This document shows positions 9,588 to 20,000 of a stretch of DNA of 64,000 nucleotides, piece after piece (within the stretch, counting starts at the first letter, position 1; every line of letters begins with the position of its first letter). The position numbers and the translations under genes were made by a program. The notes beneath the pieces were generated by a model that saw nothing but the letters and a program-made list of their open reading frames with translations, searched no databases and was not told the DNA's origin. The DNA comes from Bryobacterales bacterium (GTDB lineage: Bacteria; Acidobacteriota; Terriglobia; Bryobacterales; Bryobacteraceae). The stretch spans positions 124,001-188,000 of the forward strand of contig JAFAQY010000027.1 of the NCBI GenBank assembly GCA_019261985.1, written 5' to 3'.

Positions 9588-9978
9588 GAACCGGCCGGAT
9601 TGCCTCGACTGCATCCTTTGTATCGATATCCCCTTCCCAGTATTGGATCAGAATATCGCGGTTCATTTCGATCCAGTTCGACAATAGCGACAAATCGCTC
9701 GCGCTCATCGCGCCCTGCACCACGCGAATCTCAGGCCGAATCGCCACGGAAACCATTTCAGAAGGAACCGCTTTTGGGCCGGGCGAGACCTTCACCCGAA
9801 CATCATGTTGCGCCCCGCCCTTGTACGAAATCCACACGACGAAAGGCAGACCAGTGTGTTTGGAGAAAAGGTTCGCCATCTCAAAGAAGTCGTCTGAACG
9901 GCTGTGGTCCCACTCGGGAGCTTCAGTTGTCAGAACGCGGGAGTTTTGCATGCCTGATCTCATAGTAACGAAACGCAC
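9580..9978 (-). CDS. Conserved hypothetical protein
   Basis: 132 aa ORF with coherent sequence (VSVAIRPEIRVVQGAMSASDLSLLSNWIEMNRDILIQYWEGDIDTKDAVEAIRPV), similar in style to a common small hypothetical family. Confidence 0.65.
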   Translation of the reverse strand: MRFVTMRSGMQNSRVLTTEAPEWDHSRSDDFFEMANLFSKHTGLPFVVWISYKGGAQHDVRVKVSPGPKAVPSEMVSVAIRPEIRVVQGAMSASDLSLLSNWIEMNRDILIQYWEGDIDTKDAVEAIRPVHQ

Positions 9979-10099
9979 GAATTCTAAATCAGGAAGGATG
10001 CAACTGCCCTGGGTTCGGCTCCAAATCCGCGACCGGCCGGCGACAGGTTATGCTTGGCATGGAGTAACGATCGTTTTTTCTTTGAAGGGACGACGGGGT

Positions 10100-10795
10100 T
10101 TGGAACAAACCATCGACAGGACATTGCAGAAGCGGATCGCGGCCGATGCTGCGGCGGCTCTGGTTACGGACGGAATGGTAGTGGGGTTGGGAAGCGGGTC
10201 CACGGCCGCGCTTGCCGTTTCGGCTCTGGGCCAGAGGGTCGCGGAGGGTTTGCACATCCTGGGTGTCCCGACTTCTGAAGCCACCGCCGCCCAGGCGCGC
10301 ATTTACAAAATCCCGCTGACCACTTTAAATCTGCACCCGCAATTAGATGTCGCCATCGACGGAGCGGATGAAGTGGAAAAAGGCACGCTCCATTTGATTA
10401 AAGGGCATGGCGGGGCGTTGTTGCGCGAGAAAATCGTGGCGAGCGCCAGCAAAAATTTTGTCGTGATCGCCGATGAATCCAAGTTGGTGGACCGGCTGGG
10501 GACGAAGTTTGCGGTTCCCGTAGAAGTGGATCAATTCGGGTGGATCGTGACGGCGCGGAAATTGGAAAAGCTGGGTTGCGAAGTGGCGATTAGAAAGACC
10601 GCGGAAGGGGTCGAGTTTGTAACCGACGGAAATAACTATATACTGGATTGCGTCTTCGGCGCGATTACCGATCCGAGCGGGCTGGCGCGGGAATTGGATG
10701 GAGTTGTCGGCGTGGTGGAGCACGGTTTATTTCCCTCGATGACTTCACAGGTACTGCTGGGCGGAGGTGCCGGCGTGACGGTGCTTGAGCGATGA
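10100..10795 (+). CDS. rpiA: Ribose-5-phosphate isomerase A (probable TTG start)
   Basis: VGLGSGSTAALAV..., DVAIDGADEV, LIKGHGGALLREKIVA, FVVIADESKLVDRLG. Confidence 0.95.
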   Translation: MEQTIDRTLQKRIAADAAAALVTDGMVVGLGSGSTAALAVSALGQRVAEGLHILGVPTSEATAAQARIYKIPLTTLNLHPQLDVAIDGADEVEKGTLHLIKGHGGALLREKIVASASKNFVVIADESKLVDRLGTKFAVPVEVDQFGWIVTARKLEKLGCEVAIRKTAEGVEFVTDGNNYILDCVFGAITDPSGLARELDGVVGVVEHGLFPSMTSQVLLGGGAGVTVLER

Positions 10796-11124
10796 ACCTA
10801 TCTGCGGAAGAGGCCCGGCTGCTTTTTAGCCGGTGGAAGGATGAATCGGCGCCGGTGCGGGTCAGATTATCGAATAATTCTGTCATGTTCGACGGTGTCG
10901 GGGTAACGGAAATTAACGCGGACACCCTTCATTTCAGCGGCCCGGCCTGGCAGTTCACAGTGCCGCTGGCCGGCGCGGAGTTTTCGTTTTCCGATCCGCG
11001 GGAAATACCGGTTGCAAGCGTGCGGGAAGCGGAGACCGCTGAATACGAGTTCGGCGTGGCGATTACTCTGGCAAGCGGTGACCGGCTGGTACTTCTTGAA
11101 ATGAAGAACCATCAGCCGGAGTAG
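10792..11124 (+). CDS. Hypothetical protein
   Basis: 110 aa ORF overlapping the rpiA stop by ATGA; no family recognised. Confidence 0.6.
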   Translation: MNLSAEEARLLFSRWKDESAPVRVRLSNNSVMFDGVGVTEINADTLHFSGPAWQFTVPLAGAEFSFSDPREIPVASVREAETAEYEFGVAITLASGDRLVLLEMKNHQPE

Positions 11125-11162
11125 CTCTCAAGAAACCACGCGCAACGTAACGCCGCGGCGGA

Positions 11163-13709
11163 CTACTGCAAAATCGCCTCAATTGCAATCGTCGCGGTCT
11201 GGCTAGCGGTAACTTCGCCCTTCGGTGAGCGGTAGCGGATCGCAACCGGAATCGCAGCGCCCAACGGAGCGGCCGCTGGAACACTAACCGTGACATTCGA
11301 GACCCCCGCAGCGACCGGCTCAACAGATGCTGCCGGCAATTCCAAATCACCGATTTGGATCGAGAGCAGGTTCGGATCCGTGCCGGCGGAAATGCCGGTG
11401 ACCGGTATCCGCAGTTGGTCCCCGGCTTGAGCCGGCTCGGCGGCGAAGCGATGATTGCGCGGCATCGCGATTAAAGAGCCATCGATGATCGTCGCCGCAG
11501 CTTGGCCGCCCGCAGCGCCGTCGACGGTGAAGATACCAAGCGCCGAATCCCGCAGCACTGTTTTGAGTGCGTTGCTTCGGCCAGCGGCCGTTTGTACCGC
11601 TACCTCAATAGGCGTTCCAGCCGCCAGAGACGGGCACACAAATGTGACCTGCTCCGTCGAAGCGAACACAACCGGAACGGGTGCGCGGTTCACCAGCACT
11701 TCCGTGCCCGGCGCCAGCCAACCGCCGCCCGCAGTCGCCAAAGATCCGCTAGAACACACCGAATCCGTAGATCCACTCGCGGCGTTCTGTACCGTGTCGA
11801 TTACGGGTGCACCTGAACCGGTCTGAATCTGCACCTCGGCTGCCGACGAACGCTGTGCCGCATCCGTCACCGAGAAGATCACTTTGAACAATCCCGCTTG
11901 CGATGCCGCCGGTGTCCACTCGAAAACTCCCGACGTGGGGTCGAAGCCGGCTCCGGACGGCAACGAAGTGGCTGCAAGAATGCCGGATGAGGCCGTCACC
12001 TGGAAAGCTAATCTCTGGTCGAAAATCGCGAATTGCCTCCCCCGTGCGGATAACACGGGTTGCCCGGATGCTTGAACCGAGATCCGCTCCTCCACTGTGG
12101 AACCAAACGCGGAGGCTTGGATCGACACCGTTTGCGTAACCGCCGGGGAATCCACTATGGCCTGAAACGAGATTGTCGATTGCCGCGCGCGTGCAGTCAC
12201 GCGAACCGGAAGGTGAACGAATGCTTCGCTTGCCGATAAAACCACTTCGGATGGACCCTCAGCCGCCTCACTCAACTGAACCTCGCAGTTGAGAGCCGTT
12301 CCTGCACGGACCAATTTCGGCTGACATGAGACATTGTGCGGGACGCCGATTCCGCCCATGCTTTTGCCAATCTCCGCGGCAGAAATGGTTGCGGTGGCCG
12401 GGACTCCACTGGCTTTGATCGTTACCGAAACAGGGCCTGAATACCCGGTGAGGGCCGTAACCTTGAAGGTCCCCGAAGTCGCGCCGCCGGTCACAGTAGT
12501 GGATGCGGGCGCCGATAATTTCGCGCTGCTGCTTAAAACCGCCAGGCTTTCGCCGCCCGCGGGAGCAGGCCCGGCGAGTGCAAAGCTGCACGTGCTGGTC
12601 TGGCCGGCTTTCAAAGTAGCCGGAACGCAGCTTAACGATTTCGGAGGGACCATGCCAATCGTGAAACTTGCCGACTGAGTCACGCCACTGATAGATGCGC
12701 TGACGATAACCGTAAAGTAGTCCGCCCCACCCACAGTCCCCGAAAACTTCGCTGACGCGGTTCCGCTTGGAACAGTAACCGATGCCGGCATGCTGATCCT
12801 GGCTCCCGCGTTCGTGCTAATGCTAACAATCGTCGCGGCAGGGGCAGTTTCCGAAAGGGCAACTGAGCACGTTGTCGTCGGTCCAAGTGGGGCGGCGATC
12901 GCGGACGGCGTGCAGGTCAACCCGGTCACGAGGATCGAAAGCGTGAACGTCAGGGTCTTGGTGATTCCATAACCGGATGCCGTAATGCCAACGCTGCGCG
13001 TGACGGAGGCCAGAGTTGTCGAATTGGCGGTAAAGCTTGCGGAGCTGGCGCCCACCGGGACTGTAACGCTTGCCGGAACCGTTAGTGATGACGAGTTGCT
13101 GCTGATTGTGAACGTGCGCGCGCTGGTAGCCGCGCTGGTCAATGTGACGGCGCAGGCTGCACTTGAATTATTGGCCATGATTTGCCCGCCGGCTAACCCG
13201 GATAACGTGCAAGTCAGCGAGGAAAGGCTGCCCGCCGTGCTCGCCGCGCTGACGGTGACCGTTCCACTGCCGGCGGTAATCGCTTCGGCCGTTCCGGACG
13301 CCGTCACCGCGTAAGTATTCGATAGGTTGACGGTCGTTGTGGAAGCGGCGGCCGAAAGATTCACGGCTACCATCGCGAGTACTCCGTTTCCAATCGTGCT
13401 GGAGTTCATGCCGGACACGGTACACGTATAAACGCCTGGGGTTGAACCGCACTTCAGAGATTTGCCCGCAGCCGTGGCGGCCGGACCGGCGGAAGCGTTT
13501 ATCGCGGTGAAATTCGACGCCGGGTAGTTTAGCTTCCATTGCACCGCCGCCGGCTGGGTGCCTGACGCCGACGAAATTGAGATGTTCAAAATAACGCTTG
13601 CGCCGGGCGTGGCCGTGGCTGAAGAAACGCTTAACGCAGGCTGAGAATAAAGCAAGCCGCAACTCAGTAGGAAGAAAAGTGCGGTAAAGATTTTTCGGCT
13701 GTGTGGCAT
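11163..13709 (-). CDS. Giant secreted Ig-like protein 1: signal peptide, cohesin-like module, Ig-like repeats, Solibacter-type (TIGR03437-like) C-terminal domain
   Basis: MPHSRKIFTALFFLLSCGLLYSQ signal; SISSASGTQPAAVQWKLNYPASNF...AGKSLKC...YTCTVSGMNSSTIGNGVLA; repeated CxP...SxTxxxAxGxxSxxF modules; NAASGSTD...GGWLAPGTEVLVN...GIFTVDG. Confidence 0.85.
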   Translation of the reverse strand: MPHSRKIFTALFFLLSCGLLYSQPALSVSSATATPGASVILNISISSASGTQPAAVQWKLNYPASNFTAINASAGPAATAAGKSLKCGSTPGVYTCTVSGMNSSTIGNGVLAMVAVNLSAAASTTTVNLSNTYAVTASGTAEAITAGSGTVTVSAASTAGSLSSLTCTLSGLAGGQIMANNSSAACAVTLTSAATSARTFTISSNSSSLTVPASVTVPVGASSASFTANSTTLASVTRSVGITASGYGITKTLTFTLSILVTGLTCTPSAIAAPLGPTTTCSVALSETAPAATIVSISTNAGARISMPASVTVPSGTASAKFSGTVGGADYFTVIVSASISGVTQSASFTIGMVPPKSLSCVPATLKAGQTSTCSFALAGPAPAGGESLAVLSSSAKLSAPASTTVTGGATSGTFKVTALTGYSGPVSVTIKASGVPATATISAAEIGKSMGGIGVPHNVSCQPKLVRAGTALNCEVQLSEAAEGPSEVVLSASEAFVHLPVRVTARARQSTISFQAIVDSPAVTQTVSIQASAFGSTVEERISVQASGQPVLSARGRQFAIFDQRLAFQVTASSGILAATSLPSGAGFDPTSGVFEWTPAASQAGLFKVIFSVTDAAQRSSAAEVQIQTGSGAPVIDTVQNAASGSTDSVCSSGSLATAGGGWLAPGTEVLVNRAPVPVVFASTEQVTFVCPSLAAGTPIEVAVQTAAGRSNALKTVLRDSALGIFTVDGAAGGQAAATIIDGSLIAMPRNHRFAAEPAQAGDQLRIPVTGISAGTDPNLLSIQIGDLELPAASVEPVAAGVSNVTVSVPAAAPLGAAIPVAIRYRSPKGEVTASQTATIAIEAILQ

Positions 13710-13766
13710 CGGTCTTTTCTTAGCCTGAGGTACGTCCGGAGTACGAACAATAAGATGGAAACCTTG
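13710..13766 (-). promoter_or_regulatory. Conserved upstream element, copy 1
   Basis: Minus strand CAAGGTTTCCATCTTATTGTTCGTAC...GTACCTCAGGCTAAGAAAAGACCG is shared with 16756-16812. Confidence 0.55.
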
Positions 13767-13796
13767 AGCGGGGACCCGATTTGCATTAAAACAACG

Positions 13797-13904
13797 GAGC
13801 AGGCTGCCAGTCCTGCGCGCGGGTTGCTTACGCGCGTGGCCCGTGTTTGCACACGCCGGCCAGCGCGATTTGGCGATCGCGCGCAGGATGGCATCCTGCC
13901 CCAC
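13797..13904. repeat. Composite palindromic intergenic repeat, family A, copy 2
   Basis: Reverse strand gtggggcaggatgccatcctgcgcgcgatcgccaaatcgcgctggccggc...; same architecture as copies 1 and 3. Confidence 0.8.
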
Positions 13905-13910
13905 AGCCGC

Positions 13911-16727
13911 TTACTCGCGCGGTGCTTCGATCGCGATCGTTGCCGATTGGCTTACCGAAATTTGACCGTCGGGCGCCCGGTCGCGCACGATAATCGGAAT
14001 TGCGTCACCTGCTCTGACGGCCTGGGGAAGCGTCGCTGAAACGGTTACGATTCCGCTCGCGCCTTCCAGGGCCTGCACCGATTCCGCCGCGACTTCGATG
14101 TCGCCTATCTGAACTCCGATAAGATTCGGGTCGGCGCTGCTGGATAATCCGGTCACCGGAATGCGTATCGTGTCCCCCGGCTGAGCGGGCTGGCCCGGAT
14201 AGCGGTGATTGCGCGCCATCGCGATCTGCGAGCCATCGAGAATCGTCGCGGCAGCCTGGCCATTACTCGATCCGTCCACCGTGAAAATACCTGGCGCCGA
14301 ATCTCGTAGCCGCGCGCTGATCGGGGCGCTTTTGCCCGCTGCTGTCTCTACCGCGACCGAGAACGTACTTCCGGCGGAGCCCGAAGGACACGCAAATGTA
14401 ACCTCGGTGGGCGAGGCGGATAAAGCCGGAACCGGCGCGCCATTCACCAGGAGCTGGGTACCCGGCGCCAGCCAGCCGCCGCGCAAGGTCGCCAATGATC
14501 CCTCCGAGCAAACTACGTCTCGCGAATGGCTGCCGGCGTTCTCGATGCTCTCGATCACCGGCACTCCGGAGCCGGTTTGAATTTGCACCTCGGCCTCGGC
14601 GGACCGCCCCGCAGCATCGCTGGCGGAGAATCGGATTTTCCAAAGGCCCCTTTCCGATTCAGCTGCGGTCCAGTCGAACAACCCCGTGGAGCTGTCGAAA
14701 GATGCGCCTTGCGGAAGCTCCGTTGCGGATAGCACGCCCGCTGTCGCGCCAACCTGGAATGTCAACCGCTTTCCGAATGTCGCGAACTGTTTGCCGGGAA
14801 CCGACAAACCAGCGCGATTGGACGCCTGGACTGAAATCCGCTCCTCCGCGACAGAATCGCCCGCCGCAGTCTGAATAGCAACGCTTTGCGTGGATGCCGA
14901 GGGATCGATCCATGCGTGGAATGAGATTGTCGATTGATGGGGTCGCGCAATTACCCGCGCAGGCACATGCGTTGACGGATCGCTCGCTGCCACAGCCAGT
15001 TCGGCGCCGCTCTCATTTGAACTACTCAACTGGATTTGACAGCTAACGGTTTCCCCGGCTTGAGCCAGTTTCGGAGAGCAGGTCAAGTTTTGGGGCAGGC
15101 TGGTACTGGGTGAGGGCGAGCCGTTGCGCCGGGGCTCCACGGCCAAAGAAATTTTCGCGGTGGCTGTAATTCCACTAGCTTTCACCGTTACCGTCACCGG
15201 CCCGGAATAACCTGTCAACGCGGCGACGGCGAAAGTGCCGGAGGTAACTCCACCGGGGGTCGTAGCTTGCGCGGGCGCCGATAAACGCGTGCTGCTCGTC
15301 AGGATGTACAGCCTGTCGCCGCCCGCCGGCGCCGCGCTAACCAGTGTGAATGTGCAAACGCTGCTTTGGCCGGCCGTCAGGGTCGCCGGAGAGCAGGTCA
15401 ACGAGTTCGCCGGAACCATCCCGATAGTGAAGCTCGCCGATTGAGGCAATCCGCTGAGTGAGGCTTTCGCCGTCACGACGAAGTAATCCGCGCCTCCGAC
15501 CGTAGGCGAAAAGTTCACGCTGGCGGCCCCGGCCGGCACAGTCACCGAAGCGGGCATGCTGATCCTTGTTCCGGCGTTGTTGGTAATGGCCACCGGCGTG
15601 GCCGCGGCGGCGGTTTGGCTCAGAGTGATCGTGCAACTTGTGGAGGTCGAATTGGGCGAGGCAATCGCGGTTGGCGTGCAACTCAACCCGGTAACTAAAA
15701 CCGAGATCGTGAAAGTGAGATTTTGGGTAACCGCGTATCCGCTCGCCGACAACGTTACGCTTTTCGTGACCGAGGGCAGCGCTGCCGAATTTAGGGTAAA
15801 CGTCGCGGAGCTCGATCCTGGCGCGACGACAACGGTGGACGGTGAGGTCAGCAGAGTCGAACTGCTGGCGAGCGTGTACGTCTGGCTCGCTGCCGCGGTT
15901 CCCGTCAAATTTAAAGCGCAGTTCGCCGTCCCGGCGCTGCTCATAATCTGAGTACCCGATACCGTTGGCACTGTGCAGGTGATCGAAGATAGAGGCGCGG
16001 CTGGCACCACCGTCAGGGTCGTATTTTGCGACATGCCCATGTACGATGCCGTTATCAGGCTCGTTTGGGCCGCCGAAACGGCGGAGGTGGCCACCGGGAC
16101 CGTAGCGGATGTCGCGCCCGCCGCAATCGTCACCGTTGAAGGCAGAGCCGTGGCTGACCCGCTCGACGATAGTGTCACGGTTGCTCCCGCCGAGGGCGCC
16201 GGCCCCGATAAATTGATCAGGCACGCGCTCGAATCGCCGCCGGCCACGGTTCCCGGAGCGCACGCGATCGAGGAGACCATCACGCCGGAAAAAACCGTCT
16301 CGGTGGCTCCGAGCGAGCTGCTGCCCGCCGACCCTGTCATATTGACGGTGATCGATGTGCCGGGGTACGTCAGCGCAAAATTGAACGAGGCGATGATGCC
16401 GTTTGAAATGATGCTCGAATTCATCCCCTTTAGGGCGCAGCTATATGTCCCGAAATCGATCGCGCAGGACAACGTTTTCCCGGCGGCCGTTGCCGCCGGC
16501 CCCGGCGTTCCGGTGACGATAGTCACCAGTCCCGCTGGAAAGTTTAGAGTCCATTGCAAAGCCGAGGGCTCGCTCCCGGCGGGAGAGGAGAGCGAGAGAT
16601 TCATAATCACATTCGTCGACGAGGTGGTGCCGAGCGCGCCGCCCGGAGATAACGTTAAAGCGGGTTGGGCACACAGAAAATTGCAGGTGATTAAAACAAA
16701 CAGGATTAAAAATAAATGTTTATGCAC
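13911..16727 (-). CDS. Giant secreted Ig-like protein 2, paralog of 1 and 3 (probable GTG start)
   Basis: VHKHLFLILFVLITCNFLCAQPALTLSP signal; SLSSPAGSEPSALQWTLNFPAGLV...AGKTLSC..YSCALKGMNSSIISNGIIA; same domain order as paralogs. Confidence 0.85.
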   Translation of the reverse strand: MHKHLFLILFVLITCNFLCAQPALTLSPGGALGTTSSTNVIMNLSLSSPAGSEPSALQWTLNFPAGLVTIVTGTPGPAATAAGKTLSCAIDFGTYSCALKGMNSSIISNGIIASFNFALTYPGTSITVNMTGSAGSSSLGATETVFSGVMVSSIACAPGTVAGGDSSACLINLSGPAPSAGATVTLSSSGSATALPSTVTIAAGATSATVPVATSAVSAAQTSLITASYMGMSQNTTLTVVPAAPLSSITCTVPTVSGTQIMSSAGTANCALNLTGTAAASQTYTLASSSTLLTSPSTVVVAPGSSSATFTLNSAALPSVTKSVTLSASGYAVTQNLTFTISVLVTGLSCTPTAIASPNSTSTSCTITLSQTAAAATPVAITNNAGTRISMPASVTVPAGAASVNFSPTVGGADYFVVTAKASLSGLPQSASFTIGMVPANSLTCSPATLTAGQSSVCTFTLVSAAPAGGDRLYILTSSTRLSAPAQATTPGGVTSGTFAVAALTGYSGPVTVTVKASGITATAKISLAVEPRRNGSPSPSTSLPQNLTCSPKLAQAGETVSCQIQLSSSNESGAELAVAASDPSTHVPARVIARPHQSTISFHAWIDPSASTQSVAIQTAAGDSVAEERISVQASNRAGLSVPGKQFATFGKRLTFQVGATAGVLSATELPQGASFDSSTGLFDWTAAESERGLWKIRFSASDAAGRSAEAEVQIQTGSGVPVIESIENAGSHSRDVVCSEGSLATLRGGWLAPGTQLLVNGAPVPALSASPTEVTFACPSGSAGSTFSVAVETAAGKSAPISARLRDSAPGIFTVDGSSNGQAAATILDGSQIAMARNHRYPGQPAQPGDTIRIPVTGLSSSADPNLIGVQIGDIEVAAESVQALEGASGIVTVSATLPQAVRAGDAIPIIVRDRAPDGQISVSQSATIAIEAPRE

Positions 16728-16755
16728 TGGAGTTAGCCATCCTTTGTTCGGATAT

Positions 16756-16812
16756 CGGTCTTTTCCTAGCCTGAGGTAACTCGGCGGTACGAACAATAAG
16801 ATGGAAGCCTTG
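16756..16812 (-). promoter_or_regulatory. Conserved upstream element, copy 2
   Basis: CAAGGCTTCCATCTTATTGTTCGTACCGCC...TTACCTCAGGCTAGGAAAAGACCG on the minus strand, near-identical to 13710-13766. Confidence 0.55.
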
Positions 16813-16944
16813 GAGCGCGCGCCTGATCTGCCTGCCTCGCCGCCTAACGGAAGCGAGCGCGAAAACCCGGTTAACTTATGCGGTGAGGCAGTGTATTTTA
16901 CGTTAAAAGAAATCTGTCCGCGGCCGATATTTTCCGCAAGTAAC

Positions 16945-16985
16945 CCAAAATAAAAATGGCGTCCGTCCACAAAGGGGCGGACGCC
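16945..16985 (-). terminator. Rho-independent terminator downstream of giant protein 3
   Basis: Minus strand GGCGTCCG-ccccTTTGTGGA-CGGACGCC followed by ATTTTTATTTT. Confidence 0.8.
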
Positions 16986-17011
16986 ACCCGCGAATGCGTG
17001 TTTACGGGTCT

Positions 17012-20000
17012 CTATTGCTGAATTGCTTCGATCGCGATCGTGGTTTGCTGGCTTGTCGCGACCTCGCCGCTGGGCAAACGGCGCCGGACCGATAACGGAA
17101 TTGCGTTACCGGCCGGCGCTGCGGCAGGCAGCGTGATCCCGATCACTACTACTCCGGCCACCGTGCCGGGCCGGACCCATTCAGCAGGCAACTCTAAATC
17201 GCCCGCTCGTACCGAAATCAAACCAGGATCGCAGTCAGCACGCAGGCCTGTCACGGGAATCTCGAGAACATCGCCGGATTGCGCCGGCTGTCCCGCGAAT
17301 CGGTAGTTCCGAGCCATCGCAATCTGAGATCCCCCTAGAATCCTGGCGGCCGCCTGTCCGTTGGCGGAACCGTCCACGGTAAAAATTCCTAGCGCCGAAT
17401 TCGAGAGGGCGGTCGTGAGCGTCCCGGGTTGGCCTGCCTCGGTCTCCACGGCTATTGAGAGCGGAGCTCCCGCAGGGCCGTCCGGGCACAAAAAAGTGAC
17501 TTCCGTCGATGACGCGTGTAGCACCGGCGCCGCCGCCCCGTTAACGGAAACACGCGCTTGCGCCGACAACCATCCGCCGCGAAGTTTTGCCAGAGAACCG
17601 CCCGAGCAAACCGAATCGATTGCTCCGCTTGCGGCGTTCTCTAATCTGTCGAGGACAGGCGCTCCAGACCCCGTCTGAACGCTGACATCGGAGAAAGCAG
17701 AGCGTCCACTCGCGTCCGCAGCCGAGAAACGCACGTTAAATATGCCTGACTGTGATTCCTCCGGAACCCAATCAAAGATTCCCGTCGCAGGATCGAAATT
17801 TGCGCCCGCAGGCAATCCCGTGGCCGAGAGAATGCCCGTTGAGGATGTATCGAATGCCGCGGTCACCGTAAACGAGAGCCTCTTTCCAATTGCGGCAAAC
17901 TGCTTGTCCGGAACGGATAGGGTGGGTCCGTTCCGCAAAACTGAGATTCGCTCCTCTATTGAAGACTCGTCCGAGCCCGCTCGAATGGCAACCGTCCCGG
18001 CCTTAGCCGCCGTATCTACGATCGCTTGGAACGATACGACGCTTTGATGAGGGCGGCCTTCGATGAGATCGGGAACGTGCACCGATGCATCGGTCGCGAA
18101 TAGCGGCACCACCGCGCCGGACGCCACTTCCGCAGTTAATTGCACTTGACAGGGGACCGTGCCTCCTGGAAGCACGACTTTCGGTGTACAGGTTATTCCG
18201 GCGATCGGCGGCTGGCCACCACCCATGCCCCGTTTCGGCCTTACGACGGCTGAGGAGATGGTCGCCGACGCCGGCACTCCAGCCGCCTTAATTGTCACCA
18301 CGACAGGGCCAACATATCCCGTCAAAGCCTTAACGGTGAAACTGCCCGATGTCAAACCGGCCGCAAGCGTAAGAGCTGCTGCCGGCACGGATAGCAAGGT
18401 GCTGCTGCTGGACACATTTAATGTGTCACCGCCGGCCGGAGCGGGTGCAACCAGAGTGAAAGTACAAGTGCTCGTCTGCCCCGCGGTCAACCTCGCCGGA
18501 GTGCAAGTCACCGATTTGGGCGGTACCAAGCCGATCGTGAAGCTGCCCGATTGAGTGATTCCGTTCAGTGAAGCGTTGATCGTCACGGTGTAATAATCCG
18601 CGCGCCCGGCGGTTGTGGAGAAAGTAGCCGAGGAGCTGCCAGCCGAAACTGTGAGCGTTGCCGGAATCGTCACCCTTCCGCCGGAGTTGCTGGCAATTGC
18701 CACCGCGGTCGCGGCCGAAACGGCTTGCGTCAGCGTTGTCGTACAAGTCGTAGTCGGGGCAGCCGGAGCGGCGATCGCATTGGGGGTGCAACTTACCTTC
18801 GATACCAGCACCGCCACTTTAAAGCCTACGTTTTGCGCGGCGCCGTAGCCGCTTGCGGTGACCGTCACTGTGCCGGAACTGGAACTCAATTTCGTCGAAG
18901 TGACGGTAAACGATGCCGATACGGAGCCCGCAACCACACTAACGGAGGCCGGAGCCGTGAGGAACGTTGTGCTGCTGGTGAGCGTGAACGACTCGTCCGC
19001 GGTCGACGCGCCGGACAAGTTGACGGCGCACGTAGCCGAAGAAGAGCTGCCCATCATTTGGGTCCCGGAAGCGGTGGGAAGGGTGCACGTAACGGATGAA
19101 ATTGGAACAGCCGGAACCGCCGTTACGCTCCCGGTTTGGGATGTTCCGTTGTAGCCGGCCGTGATGGTGCTGCTCTGGCTGCTCGCCACGGTGGAAGTTG
19201 TGGCCGTGACCGTGGTCGACGTCCCGCCAGCGGCAATCGTCACCGTTCCTGGAACGGTCACGGCGGAGTTGCTCGATGCAAGCGTAATAGTTGCCCCGCC
19301 CGCTGGCGCCGCGGCTGAGAGCGTGATCGTACATATACTGGAATCGCCTCCCGCCACCATTGCTGGAGAGCACGATAGCAAGGAAACACCGGATGATCCC
19401 GTCACGGTGATGCTTGCCACACCCGAGGTTCCCCCGGAACCAGCAATGATCGTATACGTGCCCGAGGGTCTGCCCGTCAGTGCCGTAGCAGTAAAAGTCC
19501 CGGTTAAAGATCCTGCCGCGACGGCAAAAGACGGGAGGCTGAAGTAATCATTACCGAGGAGCTCAACTGGATTTCCGCCCGCCCCTGCTGCTCCGGTGAG
19601 CGTAACAGTGCAACTGATGGATTGTCCCGGCGCAACCGTTGCTGGAGTACACGCGAGGGAAGAAACGGGTATTGCGGAGGTTCCGGGTCCCGAACTGCCT
19701 CCGCTGCTTCCGCCACCACCGCCTCCTCCTCCGCTGGCTGAACCCAGCCCCGAAAACGAGAGCGTGCTTCCGGTTGGATCCACGCCATCGGCTCCGCTAA
19801 GAGTGGCCGTCGTACTCGTTACGCCCGGTTGCAGCGTAATGTTAACGGTTGCGATCACACCGTTGGTAATGATATTCGAATTCATCCCGCTTGCAACGCA
19901 GCTGAACAGGCCGAAGTTCATCGTGCATGCGAGTGCTTTTCCGGCGCTCGTTAACGAGGGTCCGGCTGTTGCCGTAGCCGTCAGCACAGACGAGGCCGGA

